This document shows positions 53,838 to 62,435 of a stretch of 64,000 bases of DNA, in pieces (within the stretch, counting starts at the first letter, position 1; every line of letters begins with the position of its first letter). Made by a program: the position numbers and the translations under genes. Source of the DNA: an uncultured Flavobacteriales bacterium (GTDB lineage Bacteria > Bacteroidota > Bacteroidia > Flavobacteriales_D > Sanyastnellaceae); the NCBI GenBank assembly GCA_905478795.1, contig CAJQJX010000011.1:37256-101255 (forward strand). Reading direction: 5' to 3'. The notes under the pieces are model-generated. The model did not search any database. It was given only the letters and a program-made list of their open reading frames with translations, and was not told the origin of the DNA.

Positions 53838-55445
53838 ATGTTGGTTCGTTTGCATGCGGCCGCCCTGCGCGGGGTCGACGCGGTGCCTGTTACTGTGGAA
53901 GTGCGCGTGGACAGGGGCATTCACTTTTTAATGGTCGGCTTGCCCGACAGTGCGGTTCGGGAAAGCCAGCAGCGCATCAAAAGCGCCATTGAACACTTGG
54001 GGTTCCGGTGGCCCGGTAAAGGGATCACCATCAACCTCGCCCCCGCTGGACTGCGCAAAGAAGGCGCCGCCTATGACCTGCCACTCGCCATGGGAATTCT
54101 GGCGGCATCGGGTCAAATTGAGACCGGGGCTTTTGAAGAGACCTTGATGATGGGGGAGCTTGCGCTCGACGGCAGCCTGCGGCCCATTCGCGGAGGATTG
54201 GCCTTGGCAGCTGGTCTGCCTCAGCTGCAACACCTCATCCTACCTCGCGCCTCAGCAGCCGAAGCTGCCTTGCTGCCGGGCGTGTCCACATTGGCGGCCG
54301 ATCACCTGAGGGATGTTGTGGACCACATCTCCGGCAGCCGTCCGCTGCAACCCCTTCTCTGTCAACTGCCGACCATGCTCGAAGCGCAAAAGGCCCGTTC
54401 CTTGCAACCATTGGCCGACATCAAAGGGCAAGAGCAGGCCATTGCGGCCATGGCCGTTGCTGCCGGAGGTGGTCACAACGTGTGTATGACGGGGCCGCCA
54501 GGCTCAGGGAAATCCCTGCTCGCCCGGGCCATGGTCGGACTGCTGCCGCCGCTTTCTGCCGAAGAGGCCATTGAGGTCAACCGCATCCATTCTGTGTCCG
54601 ACCGCTCTGGTCAAGCAAAGGGCCTCGTATTGCAGCGTCCCTTCCGAAGCCCTCACCATACCATCTCCGACGTTGCGCTGGTGGGCGGAGGTTCGGACCC
54701 CCGGCCAGGCGAAATCAGCCTTGCACATGCGGGGGTCTTGTTTCTCGATGAGCTTCCCGAAATGCCCCGTCACGTCTTGGAAGTCCTGCGGCAACCGATG
54801 GAGACCGCGGAGATGACCATCAGCAGGGCGCGCTCTACCGTGGTGTTTCCCGCTGCTTTTCAACTGGTGGCCGCCATGAACCCTTGCCCCTGCGGCATGT
54901 ATTCCAACAACCCCAAACTGCGCAAGCAATGCCGGTGCAGCCGGCACGCACGCCAGCAATACGTGCGTAAGGTGAGTGGGCCGCTAATGGACCGCATCGA
55001 CATCCATTTGCAGGTGGATGCTGTTCCGGCTTCCGCTCTCATGCCTGAGCCCGGTGCCTTGGGCAGGGAGAACAGGCGCCAACGGCTCAAGCGTGCTTCA
55101 GACTGGCAACAGCGCGTGGGGGCCGCGCACGACATTCAACGGAACCGCAATCCGGGGGGCAAAACCAACCACGCTCTAGACGGCGAAGTCTTGCATGGAA
55201 TCGCCGCGCTGGACCGCGATGGGTCCAAGCTCTTAAGGCGGTGCATGGACCACTTTGGATTTAGCGCCCGCGCCTATACCCGGCTATTGCGGATGGCGCG
55301 AACAATAGCCGATCTTGACCGCCGCGAGCAGGTGTCGCCCCTCGACGTCGCGCAGGCCATTGCACTTCGGCGCGCTGGCAGTGACACAGAAGAATGGCTG
55401 GACCAACAAGGAACGACAACCGCGGCCAACCTCTTCTCCCCATAA
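53838..55445 (+). CDS. comM: YifB/ComM family Mg-chelatase-like AAA ATPase
   Basis: Helicase-like ATPase that in some bacteria drives branch migration during natural transformation. The 535 residues comprise an N-terminal Lon-like fold (RGIHFLMVGLPDSAVRESQQ), the Walker A TGPPGSGKSLLARAM (from about residue 218), Walker B FLDELPEMPRHVLEVLRQP, a Cys cluster in NPCPCGMYSNN with later CRCSRH, and the C-terminal MgChl domain. Complete for the family. The ComM role rests on homology alone; no other competence gene lies beside it. Confidence 0.92.
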   Translation: MLVRLHAAALRGVDAVPVTVEVRVDRGIHFLMVGLPDSAVRESQQRIKSAIEHLGFRWPGKGITINLAPAGLRKEGAAYDLPLAMGILAASGQIETGAFEETLMMGELALDGSLRPIRGGLALAAGLPQLQHLILPRASAAEAALLPGVSTLAADHLRDVVDHISGSRPLQPLLCQLPTMLEAQKARSLQPLADIKGQEQAIAAMAVAAGGGHNVCMTGPPGSGKSLLARAMVGLLPPLSAEEAIEVNRIHSVSDRSGQAKGLVLQRPFRSPHHTISDVALVGGGSDPRPGEISLAHAGVLFLDELPEMPRHVLEVLRQPMETAEMTISRARSTVVFPAAFQLVAAMNPCPCGMYSNNPKLRKQCRCSRHARQQYVRKVSGPLMDRIDIHLQVDAVPASALMPEPGALGRENRRQRLKRASDWQQRVGAAHDIQRNRNPGGKTNHALDGEVLHGIAALDRDGSKLLRRCMDHFGFSARAYTRLLRMARTIADLDRREQVSPLDVAQAIALRRAGSDTEEWLDQQGTTTAANLFSP

Positions 55446-55456
55446 TGGCCGTGGTG

Positions 55457-55464
55457 TAATTTTC
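55457..55464 (+). promoter_or_regulatory. Candidate -7 element four bases before a start codon
   Basis: TAATTTTC, one base from TAnnTTTG, followed by GCGC and the ATG at 55469. Reading one base on, the run is TAATTTTCG. Confidence 0.4.
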
Positions 55465-55468
55465 GCGC

Positions 55469-56014
55469 ATGAGCGACCCTACTCCTCCTGCACAGCGACC
55501 CGTCATACTGCCCGTCAACGGCACAGCGCCCCACTTTGGGGCGGGGACATGGCTGGCGCCGAATTGCACCGTTGTCGGCGATGTGACGACTGGCAGGGAC
55601 TGCAGCATTTGGTTTGGAGCGGTTGTGCGGGGTGACGTTTGTGCCATCCGACTGGGCCATACCGTCAATGTTCAAGACGGTGCGGTGCTGCATGGGACGT
55701 TCGAAAAGACCAGCTTGGACATTGGCAACAATGCCAGCATCGGCCACAATGCCATCGTCCATGGTTGCACGGTGTGCGATGGTGCCCTCATAGGCATGGG
55801 GGCTGTGGTCATGGACCGCGCCGTAGTGGGGGCAGGAGCAGTGGTCGCCGCTGGTGCCGTGGTGCTTGAGGGCACCCAAATCGGGGCGGGAGAGCTCTGG
55901 GCTGGAATCCCCGCGAAAAAGATCAAGCAGGTTGGCGATGAACTTGCGCACCACCTTGCGGCTACGGCCTCACGTTACAAGGAATACGCCGGCTGGTTCG
56001 CAGACGAAGCTTAA
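55469..56014 (+). CDS. Gamma-carbonic anhydrase-like hexapeptide protein
   Basis: Left-handed beta-helix protein of 181 residues (hexapeptide repeats throughout, such as VVGDVTTGRDCSIWFGAVVR). The metal-binding histidines of gamma-carbonic anhydrases appear in QDGAVLHGTF and IGHNAIVHGC, and the gateway residue block GIPAKKIKQV closes the helix before a C-terminal alpha helix. Members hydrate CO2 or have lost activity, so function is uncertain. The ATG at 55469 is preceded at four bases by a -7-like element. Convergent with murI. Confidence 0.9.
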   Translation: MSDPTPPAQRPVILPVNGTAPHFGAGTWLAPNCTVVGDVTTGRDCSIWFGAVVRGDVCAIRLGHTVNVQDGAVLHGTFEKTSLDIGNNASIGHNAIVHGCTVCDGALIGMGAVVMDRAVVGAGAVVAAGAVVLEGTQIGAGELWAGIPAKKIKQVGDELAHHLAATASRYKEYAGWFADEA

Positions 56015-56024
56015 AGCACCGGAA

Positions 56025-56897
56025 TCAGTGCTGAAACCAAGGGCCGCCTGGCACCAAGTGGACCTCCTTACCAAAGAACCGTTGAGCCGATTGGACAAAG
56101 TTTTCTGTGAGGTCGCTCACCATAAACTGGTGCTGTACTGAAGGGCCATCAGCAGATGCCAACCGTCCCCGTACCGTCAAGGCATGCGCCACTGCTTTTG
56201 CTACGATGGCAGGCCCATCAATGAGCCTGACTTGCGGCCCCAGCACCCGGCTGAACGCTTCCTCCGCCAAAGGGTAATGGGTACAGCCCAAAACAAGGGC
56301 GTCGATGCGGCGCTCATCCCCTGCGCACCATCCGGCCGCCTCTAGGTATCCCTGAATGACCGGAAGCATCAGTTCATGCGATTGCCATCCTTCTTCGATG
56401 AGCGGAGCAAGCAAAGGCGTAGGCCATTCCTCGACATGGCCATCGGGTATCCCTCTGTCGTGTTGGACCTCTCGCAAGGACTTCCCATAGATGCCGCTTC
56501 CGATGGTTGCCCTCGTGCCGATGACACCCACGCGTTGCGCACCTTCGCGGCCCAATTGTTGAACCACCGGCGCCACCACGTCGATCACAGGTATGTCGTG
56601 GTCTACACAAGCCTCCACCGCCGCCTTCGCAGTAGCAGAAGCCGAATTGCACGCCATCACAATGGCCTTGCACCCTTCAGCCGCCAGGAATTCAGCAATG
56701 CGCACCGAATAAGTGCGCACCAACTCCGGCGAACGGTCACCGTATGGCATGTGGGCCGTATCTCCGAAATACAGCATGCGCTCAGCCGGCATGGCTTGCG
56801 CAATGGCATGGGCTACCGTGAGGCCGCCAATGCCGGAATCAAAAATCCCAATGGGCGCGTCAGAGGCCAAGCTTGGCCTTGACGAGGGGGAGTACAT
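56025..56897 (-). CDS. murI: Glutamate racemase
   Basis: Makes D-glutamate for peptidoglycan. The 290-residue protein has IGIFDSGIGGLTVAHAI at the N-terminus, the first catalytic cysteine in MACNSASATA, and the second in VLGCTHYPLAEE. The ATG at 56897 overlaps the end of the ompH gene by 38 bases; a TTG at 56870 (11-base overlap) would give a 281-residue protein whose N-terminus matches relatives better. Last gene of the co-directional block from nadK. Complete and intact. Confidence 0.93.
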   Translation of the reverse strand: MYSPSSRPSLASDAPIGIFDSGIGGLTVAHAIAQAMPAERMLYFGDTAHMPYGDRSPELVRTYSVRIAEFLAAEGCKAIVMACNSASATAKAAVEACVDHDIPVIDVVAPVVQQLGREGAQRVGVIGTRATIGSGIYGKSLREVQHDRGIPDGHVEEWPTPLLAPLIEEGWQSHELMLPVIQGYLEAAGWCAGDERRIDALVLGCTHYPLAEEAFSRVLGPQVRLIDGPAIVAKAVAHALTVRGRLASADGPSVQHQFMVSDLTENFVQSAQRFFGKEVHLVPGGPWFQH

Positions 56898-57372
56898 CTT
56901 CACCTCCGTTGTACACGGTAGCACCTGAAGACGTGTCAAAAATGTAGGTGAAACCCTCTTCTGCACCGACAGCCTCAATGGCCACTCGGGCACGCTCAAT
57001 CATAGGCTCCAACAGACTGGCCTCCATAGAAGCCAATTCCTGCTGCACAGTCCCGTAAAACTGCTCCAAGCCTTGCTGGTCACCTGTAATTTCCTGCTCC
57101 TTTTGAGCGCGGATGGCCGCAGGCCAAGTTTCAGCCTTCTGCTGGTACTCACCAATCTTGGACTCCAACTCTCCCTGCATGCGCACAATCTCCTGCTCGA
57201 ACTGTGCAGCTGCAGTTTCAATCTCTGTCTGAATGGAAGTGCGCTCGGGCATGGCTTCCAAGAGGGACTGTGTGTCAATGTGACCAAAACGGGCCTCCAT
57301 CACCTGAGCAGAAACCGGTGTGGCAAACAAGAATGCGGCCATCATCAGGCCAAGGGATACGATGTATTTCAT
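56860..57372 (-). CDS. ompH: OmpH/Skp-family periplasmic chaperone (first of two)
   Basis: Periplasmic chaperone that escorts unfolded outer-membrane proteins to the Bam complex. The 170-residue protein has a signal peptide (MKYIVSLGLMMAAFLFATPVSAQ), the conserved FGHIDTQSLLEAMPE block at the start of the mature part, a long charged helical hairpin (about 45-120), and the C-terminal AEEGFTYIFDTSSGATVYNG strand typical of OmpH. ATG at 57372. Lies directly after the second, longer paralogue. Confidence 0.92.
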   Translation of the reverse strand: MKYIVSLGLMMAAFLFATPVSAQVMEARFGHIDTQSLLEAMPERTSIQTEIETAAAQFEQEIVRMQGELESKIGEYQQKAETWPAAIRAQKEQEITGDQQGLEQFYGTVQQELASMEASLLEPMIERARVAIEAVGAEEGFTYIFDTSSGATVYNGGEDVLPLVKAKLGL

Positions 57373-57400
57373 GATGTTGTGAATGCGAATGGTTACAGAA

Positions 57401-58084
57401 TTACTGCTTGGGACGGCCACCCGTGGCCCCTCCCATGCGGTTTACGACTTGTTGCTTGCGGTCGTCGATTTTGCCTTTGCCCTTATCGAGCGTATCGTTC
57501 ATGCGGTCCTGGAGGCTCTTGCCTTTTTCATCGGCTTCCCCTTCCTCCTCTCCACCAATGGTCTCACCTGGCGTGTAGCCCAGCTCCTTAATGACCCGGT
57601 CCGAGATGTCGTACTTGGGATTGGTGTACAGCATGTTCGAGTCCTTGGCTTTGTCGAAGATGACCATGTAGCCTCGTGAGCTAGAAAGGTCTTTCAGAAC
57701 TTGAAAAATCTGCTCTTGAACGGGCTGGATCAACTCCTGCCGCTTTTGGAAGAGCTCTCCTTCCACGCCAAACTTGGCCTTTTGCATGTCTGTGGCTTCC
57801 GTCCGCTTGGAAGAGATCTCGTCTTCACGCTTACGCCGCATCTCAGAAGTCAGCAAAACGCGCTCGGCGCGGTACGCGGTCTCCAACTGGTTAGAGGCCT
57901 CATATTTCTCCTCGATTTCGCCCAGCCAATCAGACGCAAGGCTGTTGAGTTCCTTTTGCGCCTCAGCGTATTCGGGCAGGTGAGAAAGAATGTACTCCGT
58001 ATCCACGTACGCATATTTCTGGGACAAAGCCGAGAATGACGGGATGATCAGGAGGATAGGGAGCAGGTGACGAAGAAGACGCAT
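57401..58084 (-). CDS. ompH: OmpH/Skp-family periplasmic chaperone (longer paralogue)
   Basis: Second Skp-like chaperone, 227 residues. The signal peptide (LLPILLIIPSFSALSQ) is followed by YAYVDTEYILSHLPEYAEAQ and a long helical region with many Glu/Lys/Arg, then GYMVIFDKAKDSNMLYTNPKYDISDRVIKELG. It carries a 50-residue C-terminal extension rich in Gly, Lys and Asp (DKGKGKIDDRKQ) that the other copy lacks. Gene order bamA-ompH-ompH matches the Porphyromonas arrangement as I recall it. ATG at 58084. Confidence 0.91.
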   Translation of the reverse strand: MRLLRHLLPILLIIPSFSALSQKYAYVDTEYILSHLPEYAEAQKELNSLASDWLGEIEEKYEASNQLETAYRAERVLLTSEMRRKREDEISSKRTEATDMQKAKFGVEGELFQKRQELIQPVQEQIFQVLKDLSSSRGYMVIFDKAKDSNMLYTNPKYDISDRVIKELGYTPGETIGGEEEGEADEKGKSLQDRMNDTLDKGKGKIDDRKQQVVNRMGGATGGRPKQ

Positions 58085-58155
58085 GGCTTTCGGAAGGGTG
58101 AAAATAAGACGGCTCGATGGCACAACGTTCATTCAGGGGCGTTTCGCACTTACGG

Positions 58156-60690
58156 TCACAAATCTCCGATGTTCATGCCCAAGGAAAAGTGGAATTGTCC
58201 ACGCGCCATACTGGGTGCCGTGGGGACATCGTCAAAGCGCCAACCGTAGTCCAGACCGAGCAGTCCAAACATCGGAAGGAAGATGCGCATACCGACACCA
58301 CCGGATTGGTAGACATCAAAGGGATCGAATCCATCTCCAGTAGCCCATGTATTGCCCGCCTCCAAAAACGCCATGGTGTAGATGGTCGCAGAAGGGTTGG
58401 TGGACAAGGGGTACCTCAACTCCGCACCATACTTCACGATGGCACCCGCCCCTGTGTTTTGATCGGGAGCCGTAAGTGAGAGGTTGTCATACCCGCGCAA
58501 CGAAATAATCTCCCTGCCGTCCAAAACATACCCACTCAGGAACACCCCACCGAGGTAGAACCGCTCGAATGGAGACAGGCCGATTTGACGGTTGTACTGT
58601 CCGATCATGCCGCCGCCGAAATAGGTGCGCAACACCAACGACTTGGGGTTTTCACCACCGCCGGTCGTCAATGGCGTATACCAGTTGGCTACAAACTTCC
58701 ATTTGTGGTACTCCACAAAACGGAAGCGCTCTTGCTCGCTCAAACCGCTCCAGTCCTTGCCGGGTTGAAACAAACTGTATGGCGGCGTGGCCTTCACGCT
58801 CAATCGGACTTCAGATCCCCACACCGGGAAAATGGGGTCGCTGACAGAGTTTCTGCTCACAATCAGGTTGAGCGCAATGTTGTTGGAACGGCCGTCTGTG
58901 AAGCTGAACAAGCCACTGTTGTATTGATCAAAGTCAAACCGCTGGTAGCTCAGGCCCGCGTTGACCGAGAACCAGTCGTCTGGCTGCTTCCAGCGCTGAC
59001 CGATAGAAGCCGATACCCCCGTGATCATCAAGGTTTGCCGCAATGGGTTGGGGTCTCCCTCTATATTCTTGGGTTGGCCATTGGACTGAATCGAACGCCA
59101 AGCCGCTACGGTCAGTGCATTGGGCTTTTTGCCGCCCAACCAAGGCTCTGTGAAACTCACATTGTAGCTCTGGAAGAACAAGCCGTTCGATTGGGCCCGG
59201 ACGCTTACACGCTGTCCATCACCCATCGGTACAGGCCGCCATGCCCCCTTTTTGAAGGCCTTGCCTACAGCAAAATTGTTGAAGGTCACGCCCAGGGAAC
59301 CCACGATGCGGCCCCCTCCCCAACCTCCTTGGAGCTCGATTTGATCGGTGGGCTTTTCCTCGACCACGTACTCGATGTCCACTGTTCCACTTTCAGGGTT
59401 TTGGACTGGATTAATGCCGAAGGCCTCCGGATTGAAGTAATTGAGTTGGCTCAATTCCCTCTGGGTTCGAATGACATCTGTGCGGCTGAACAAATCACCT
59501 GGCATGGTGCGGATTTCACGGCGAATCACGTGGTCACTCGTCTTTGTGTTGCCGCGAACGTCTACCCTGCCAATGCGGAACTGCTTGCCCTCCACCAATC
59601 GAACTTCCAGGTCGATGCTGTCGTTCTCCGCCCGGATTTCGACCGGAATCGCCTGGAAAGTCAGGTATCCATCGTCGCTGTACAAAGCGCTCAGATCGAT
59701 GCCTTTGGGATTCATGAAGAGCCGCTTTTCCAATTCAGCCACGTCATACAGGTCGCCCCTCTTAAAGCCCAACAAACTGTCGAGTTGTGCCGTCGAGTAC
59801 TTGGTGTTGCCTGTAAAGGTGATCTCCCGGAAATGGAACTTACCCCCTTCGTCCACCTGAAGAGCGATGCCCAGTTCGCCTTCTGGCGTGCGGAACAGGC
59901 TGTCGCCGGTCACCCTCGCATTGCGGTACCCTTTCTCCCGGTAGTAGGCGGTTACACCCTCTATGTCTGCGTTGAACTCCTCTTCTATGTACTTCGAAGA
60001 CTTGAAGATGCGCCACCATGCGCGCTCCTTCGTGTTCTTCATGCGGCGCTTGACGGATTTTGAATCGAGGGCTTGAGACCCGATCACCTCAATGCTGCCA
60101 ATTTTAATTTTCTCACCCTTGTCGATGTCGATGTTGACTCCGGCGGCATTCTCCAAGACGCTGTCCGGAGTGCTCGTGATGTTCACCGTCGCATCGAAGT
60201 AACCCTTCTCTCGGTAGTGGTCCATCAAAATCTGTCGGGCAGTCACCTTCAAGTTTTCATTGACGATCTGTCCCCGCACCAAATCCAGTTTGCCGCGCAG
60301 GGTTTCCTGCTCACCCCGCTTGACCCCCGAAAAACCATAACGGGTCAATCGTGGCATCTCTGCCACCCGAATAACGAGGTAGACATCGTCGTCCCTCAGT
60401 TCAGCAAGCTCAATGGAAACGTCACTAAACAACCGCTGGTCCCAGAGGTTGCGCACGGCAGCCGAGAGCCGCTCTCCAGGAATGGTGACCTCGTCCCCCA
60501 CCTGCAATCCACTGAACAGCTTGACCGCCTGAATGTCGGTGTAATCCGCACCCACGACCGTAATTCCTGCTATGCGGTAATCGCTGGGCACCGCCAGATC
60601 CAAAACGGCCGATCCCGGCTGGGCCATCATGAAAGCAGGCGTGGCCAGAGTCGCAAAAACTGCAATAAGCGCGGTGAAATAAATCCTCAT
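58156..60690 (-). CDS. bamA: Outer membrane protein assembly factor BamA
   Basis: Omp85 protein that inserts beta-barrel proteins into the outer membrane. The 844-residue protein has a signal peptide, five POTRA repeats (about residues 35-420), and a 16-stranded C-terminal barrel, with family blocks VRGNTKTSDHVIRREIRTMPGD, LRGYDNLSL (loop 6 VRGF-like) and FSLGMNIGDL at the C-terminus. The start ATG overlaps uppS by four bases (ATGA). Central gene of the porG-uppS-bamA-ompH-ompH block. Complete. Confidence 0.95.
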   Translation of the reverse strand: MRIYFTALIAVFATLATPAFMMAQPGSAVLDLAVPSDYRIAGITVVGADYTDIQAVKLFSGLQVGDEVTIPGERLSAAVRNLWDQRLFSDVSIELAELRDDDVYLVIRVAEMPRLTRYGFSGVKRGEQETLRGKLDLVRGQIVNENLKVTARQILMDHYREKGYFDATVNITSTPDSVLENAAGVNIDIDKGEKIKIGSIEVIGSQALDSKSVKRRMKNTKERAWWRIFKSSKYIEEEFNADIEGVTAYYREKGYRNARVTGDSLFRTPEGELGIALQVDEGGKFHFREITFTGNTKYSTAQLDSLLGFKRGDLYDVAELEKRLFMNPKGIDLSALYSDDGYLTFQAIPVEIRAENDSIDLEVRLVEGKQFRIGRVDVRGNTKTSDHVIRREIRTMPGDLFSRTDVIRTQRELSQLNYFNPEAFGINPVQNPESGTVDIEYVVEEKPTDQIELQGGWGGGRIVGSLGVTFNNFAVGKAFKKGAWRPVPMGDGQRVSVRAQSNGLFFQSYNVSFTEPWLGGKKPNALTVAAWRSIQSNGQPKNIEGDPNPLRQTLMITGVSASIGQRWKQPDDWFSVNAGLSYQRFDFDQYNSGLFSFTDGRSNNIALNLIVSRNSVSDPIFPVWGSEVRLSVKATPPYSLFQPGKDWSGLSEQERFRFVEYHKWKFVANWYTPLTTGGGENPKSLVLRTYFGGGMIGQYNRQIGLSPFERFYLGGVFLSGYVLDGREIISLRGYDNLSLTAPDQNTGAGAIVKYGAELRYPLSTNPSATIYTMAFLEAGNTWATGDGFDPFDVYQSGGVGMRIFLPMFGLLGLDYGWRFDDVPTAPSMARGQFHFSLGMNIGDL

Positions 60691-61454
60691 TCCTCCTTCT
60701 TGATTCCCTGTTTGATGTCTTGCACACCTCCGGAGACCTGATCTCCTGTGCGCCCGAAACGCCGTTCCCGGCCTCTGAATTCCAAAACCGCCGCCTTGAA
60801 GTGGTCCTCCCTAAAGTCTGGCCACATCACAGGAGTAAAATGCAACTCCGAATAAGCCAATTGCCACAGCAAGAAGTTGCTCAATCGCTGCTCCCCACTG
60901 GTTCTCACCAGCAGTTCCGGATCTGGAACATCTGGCATGCTCAAGTGCTGCCTGATGGTGTCCTCCACGATGTTTTCTGCCGGCGTACCCGAGCGCACAA
61001 TCCTCCGCACCGCCTCGGTCAATTCCCAACGGCCACTATAACTCAAAGCCAAGATCAAGTTCAGCCCGGTGCAATGCGCAGTCTGTGCTTCTACATCGCG
61101 CAAGCCGCTGATGCACGCTTCGGGCAGCGCTGAAATGTCTCCTGTTGAGCGCAGTCGGACCCCTTTGCGAATCAACTCATTGACCTCACCGGCGAGGCTC
61201 TTCACGAGCAGCTCCATGAGGGCATTGATCTCCTCTCTTGGTCTGGACCAATTCTCCGTGCTAAAAGCGTACAACGTGAGGTATTCAACGCCGAGTTCAC
61301 CTGCTGCACTCACCGCAGACCTCACACTCTCTACCCCGCTGGCGTGTCCAAAAACCCGCTCCTCGCCACGCTCTCTGGCCCAGCGCCCATTGCCATCCAT
61401 GATGACCGCCACGTGGCGCGGAAGTTGTTGGGATGGAGGTGTTGGCTCAACCAT
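60687..61454 (-). CDS. uppS: Isoprenyl transferase (undecaprenyl diphosphate synthase)
   Basis: Cis-prenyltransferase that makes the C55 lipid carrier for peptidoglycan and polysaccharides. The 255-residue protein has HVAVIMDGNGRWARERG with the essential Asp20, YAFSTENWSRP, and the C-terminal WPDFREDHFKAAV. Start ATG at 61454 (a TTG at 61475 is longer). Its stop overlaps bamA's ATG as ATGA. Preceded by a 118-base gap after porG with no clear promoter. Complete and of normal length. Confidence 0.95.
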   Translation of the reverse strand: MVEPTPPSQQLPRHVAVIMDGNGRWARERGEERVFGHASGVESVRSAVSAAGELGVEYLTLYAFSTENWSRPREEINALMELLVKSLAGEVNELIRKGVRLRSTGDISALPEACISGLRDVEAQTAHCTGLNLILALSYSGRWELTEAVRRIVRSGTPAENIVEDTIRQHLSMPDVPDPELLVRTSGEQRLSNFLLWQLAYSELHFTPVMWPDFREDHFKAAVLEFRGRERRFGRTGDQVSGGVQDIKQGIKKEE

Positions 61455-61572
61455 GTTGATTTGCGTGAATCGCAATAGCAGCGGCGAATGTGGTCACCAC
61501 CGCAATGACATGCAAGGTAGACACCGCATTCTGCTCCGAGATTGGGAGTTTTTCACCTAATTGGACAGAAGA

Positions 61573-62418
61573 TCAACGGTCCCAGCACGTCGTGGGAGAC
61601 TTGTCGATTCGAAAAGTGAAGGACACCGTCATGGCAGCAAACCGGTCATCCAAATCATTGAAGCCCCGCATTTGACCCACAGGGTCGATCAGGTCGCCCT
61701 CATTTTCTATGCGCGACACGCTCAACTCCTCGGCGAGCGGCCCCGCCTCTTCCTCCAACACTGCCGTGCTGGCGTAGTAGCCGGCCACATCGTCCAAATG
61801 GTCTGTCCAGGTGCGGCGAATGCCCCATTCGAAATTCAACGCTGAGAAATGGCCCAAATTCAATTTGAAGCCCAAGCCAAAGGGAACCGCGAAACCGGTA
61901 GTGGCATAGCGACCTTGACCAGTATTGGTGCTTTGGCCCTCAGTCCCAAGAGGCTGTAGCTCATACCAAACGTCACCGATTTGCGCCTCGGGCATGTGGC
62001 TGTACAGCGATAAACCCGCGAACAAATAGCCTGCGAACCGGTCCTTCGTGTTGCCGATTTGGTAACGGGTGTAGTTGAATTCGGCCACCACAGCTCCTTC
62101 AGTAATGGCGTTGCGGAAGTGCAAATTTCGATTGGCAATCCAAGGGTCTTTAGAATCTGAATCGTAGTACAGCAGGTTGGTGCGGTTTAAGCTGGCCTTG
62201 ATTCCAATGCGGCGGTTCACATTGAACCGGAGAAACCCTCCAAAACCAGGTTGCAATCGCCCTTTAAAATGACCCGTGGGATTGAGTTCCCCGAGATAGT
62301 ATCCCGTACCAACGGTCAAACCCAAGGTCTTGCTGGTTTCAAATTTGCGCTGACCATTGGCCGTCCCCATCAAGAGTGCGGAAAACAGAAAGAGCATAAA
62401 AAGCGGACGGGACATCAT
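61573..62418 (-). CDS. porG: PorG-like outer-membrane component of type IX secretion (DUF6089)
   Basis: Outer-membrane beta-barrel of 281 residues with a signal peptide (FMLFLFSALLMGTANGQ) and strands such as TLGLTVGTGYYLGELNP, GIKASLNRTNLLYYDSD, and ending MTVSFTFRIDKS. It matches the DUF6089 family, which includes PorG, a barrel protein of the Bacteroidota type IX secretion system. Context supports this: as I recall, in Porphyromonas gingivalis PorG is followed by uppS, bamA and two ompH genes in the same order. Function by homology and gene order. Confidence 0.85.
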   Translation of the reverse strand: MMSRPLFMLFLFSALLMGTANGQRKFETSKTLGLTVGTGYYLGELNPTGHFKGRLQPGFGGFLRFNVNRRIGIKASLNRTNLLYYDSDSKDPWIANRNLHFRNAITEGAVVAEFNYTRYQIGNTKDRFAGYLFAGLSLYSHMPEAQIGDVWYELQPLGTEGQSTNTGQGRYATTGFAVPFGLGFKLNLGHFSALNFEWGIRRTWTDHLDDVAGYYASTAVLEEEAGPLAEELSVSRIENEGDLIDPVGQMRGFNDLDDRFAAMTVSFTFRIDKSPTTCWDR

Positions 62419-62435
62419 GATGGAAGGGCGCAGCT

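Noticed and set aside
58585..60063. Plus-strand open frame of 492 codons opposite bamA
   Set aside because: No domain recognised and bamA on the minus strand is unambiguous.
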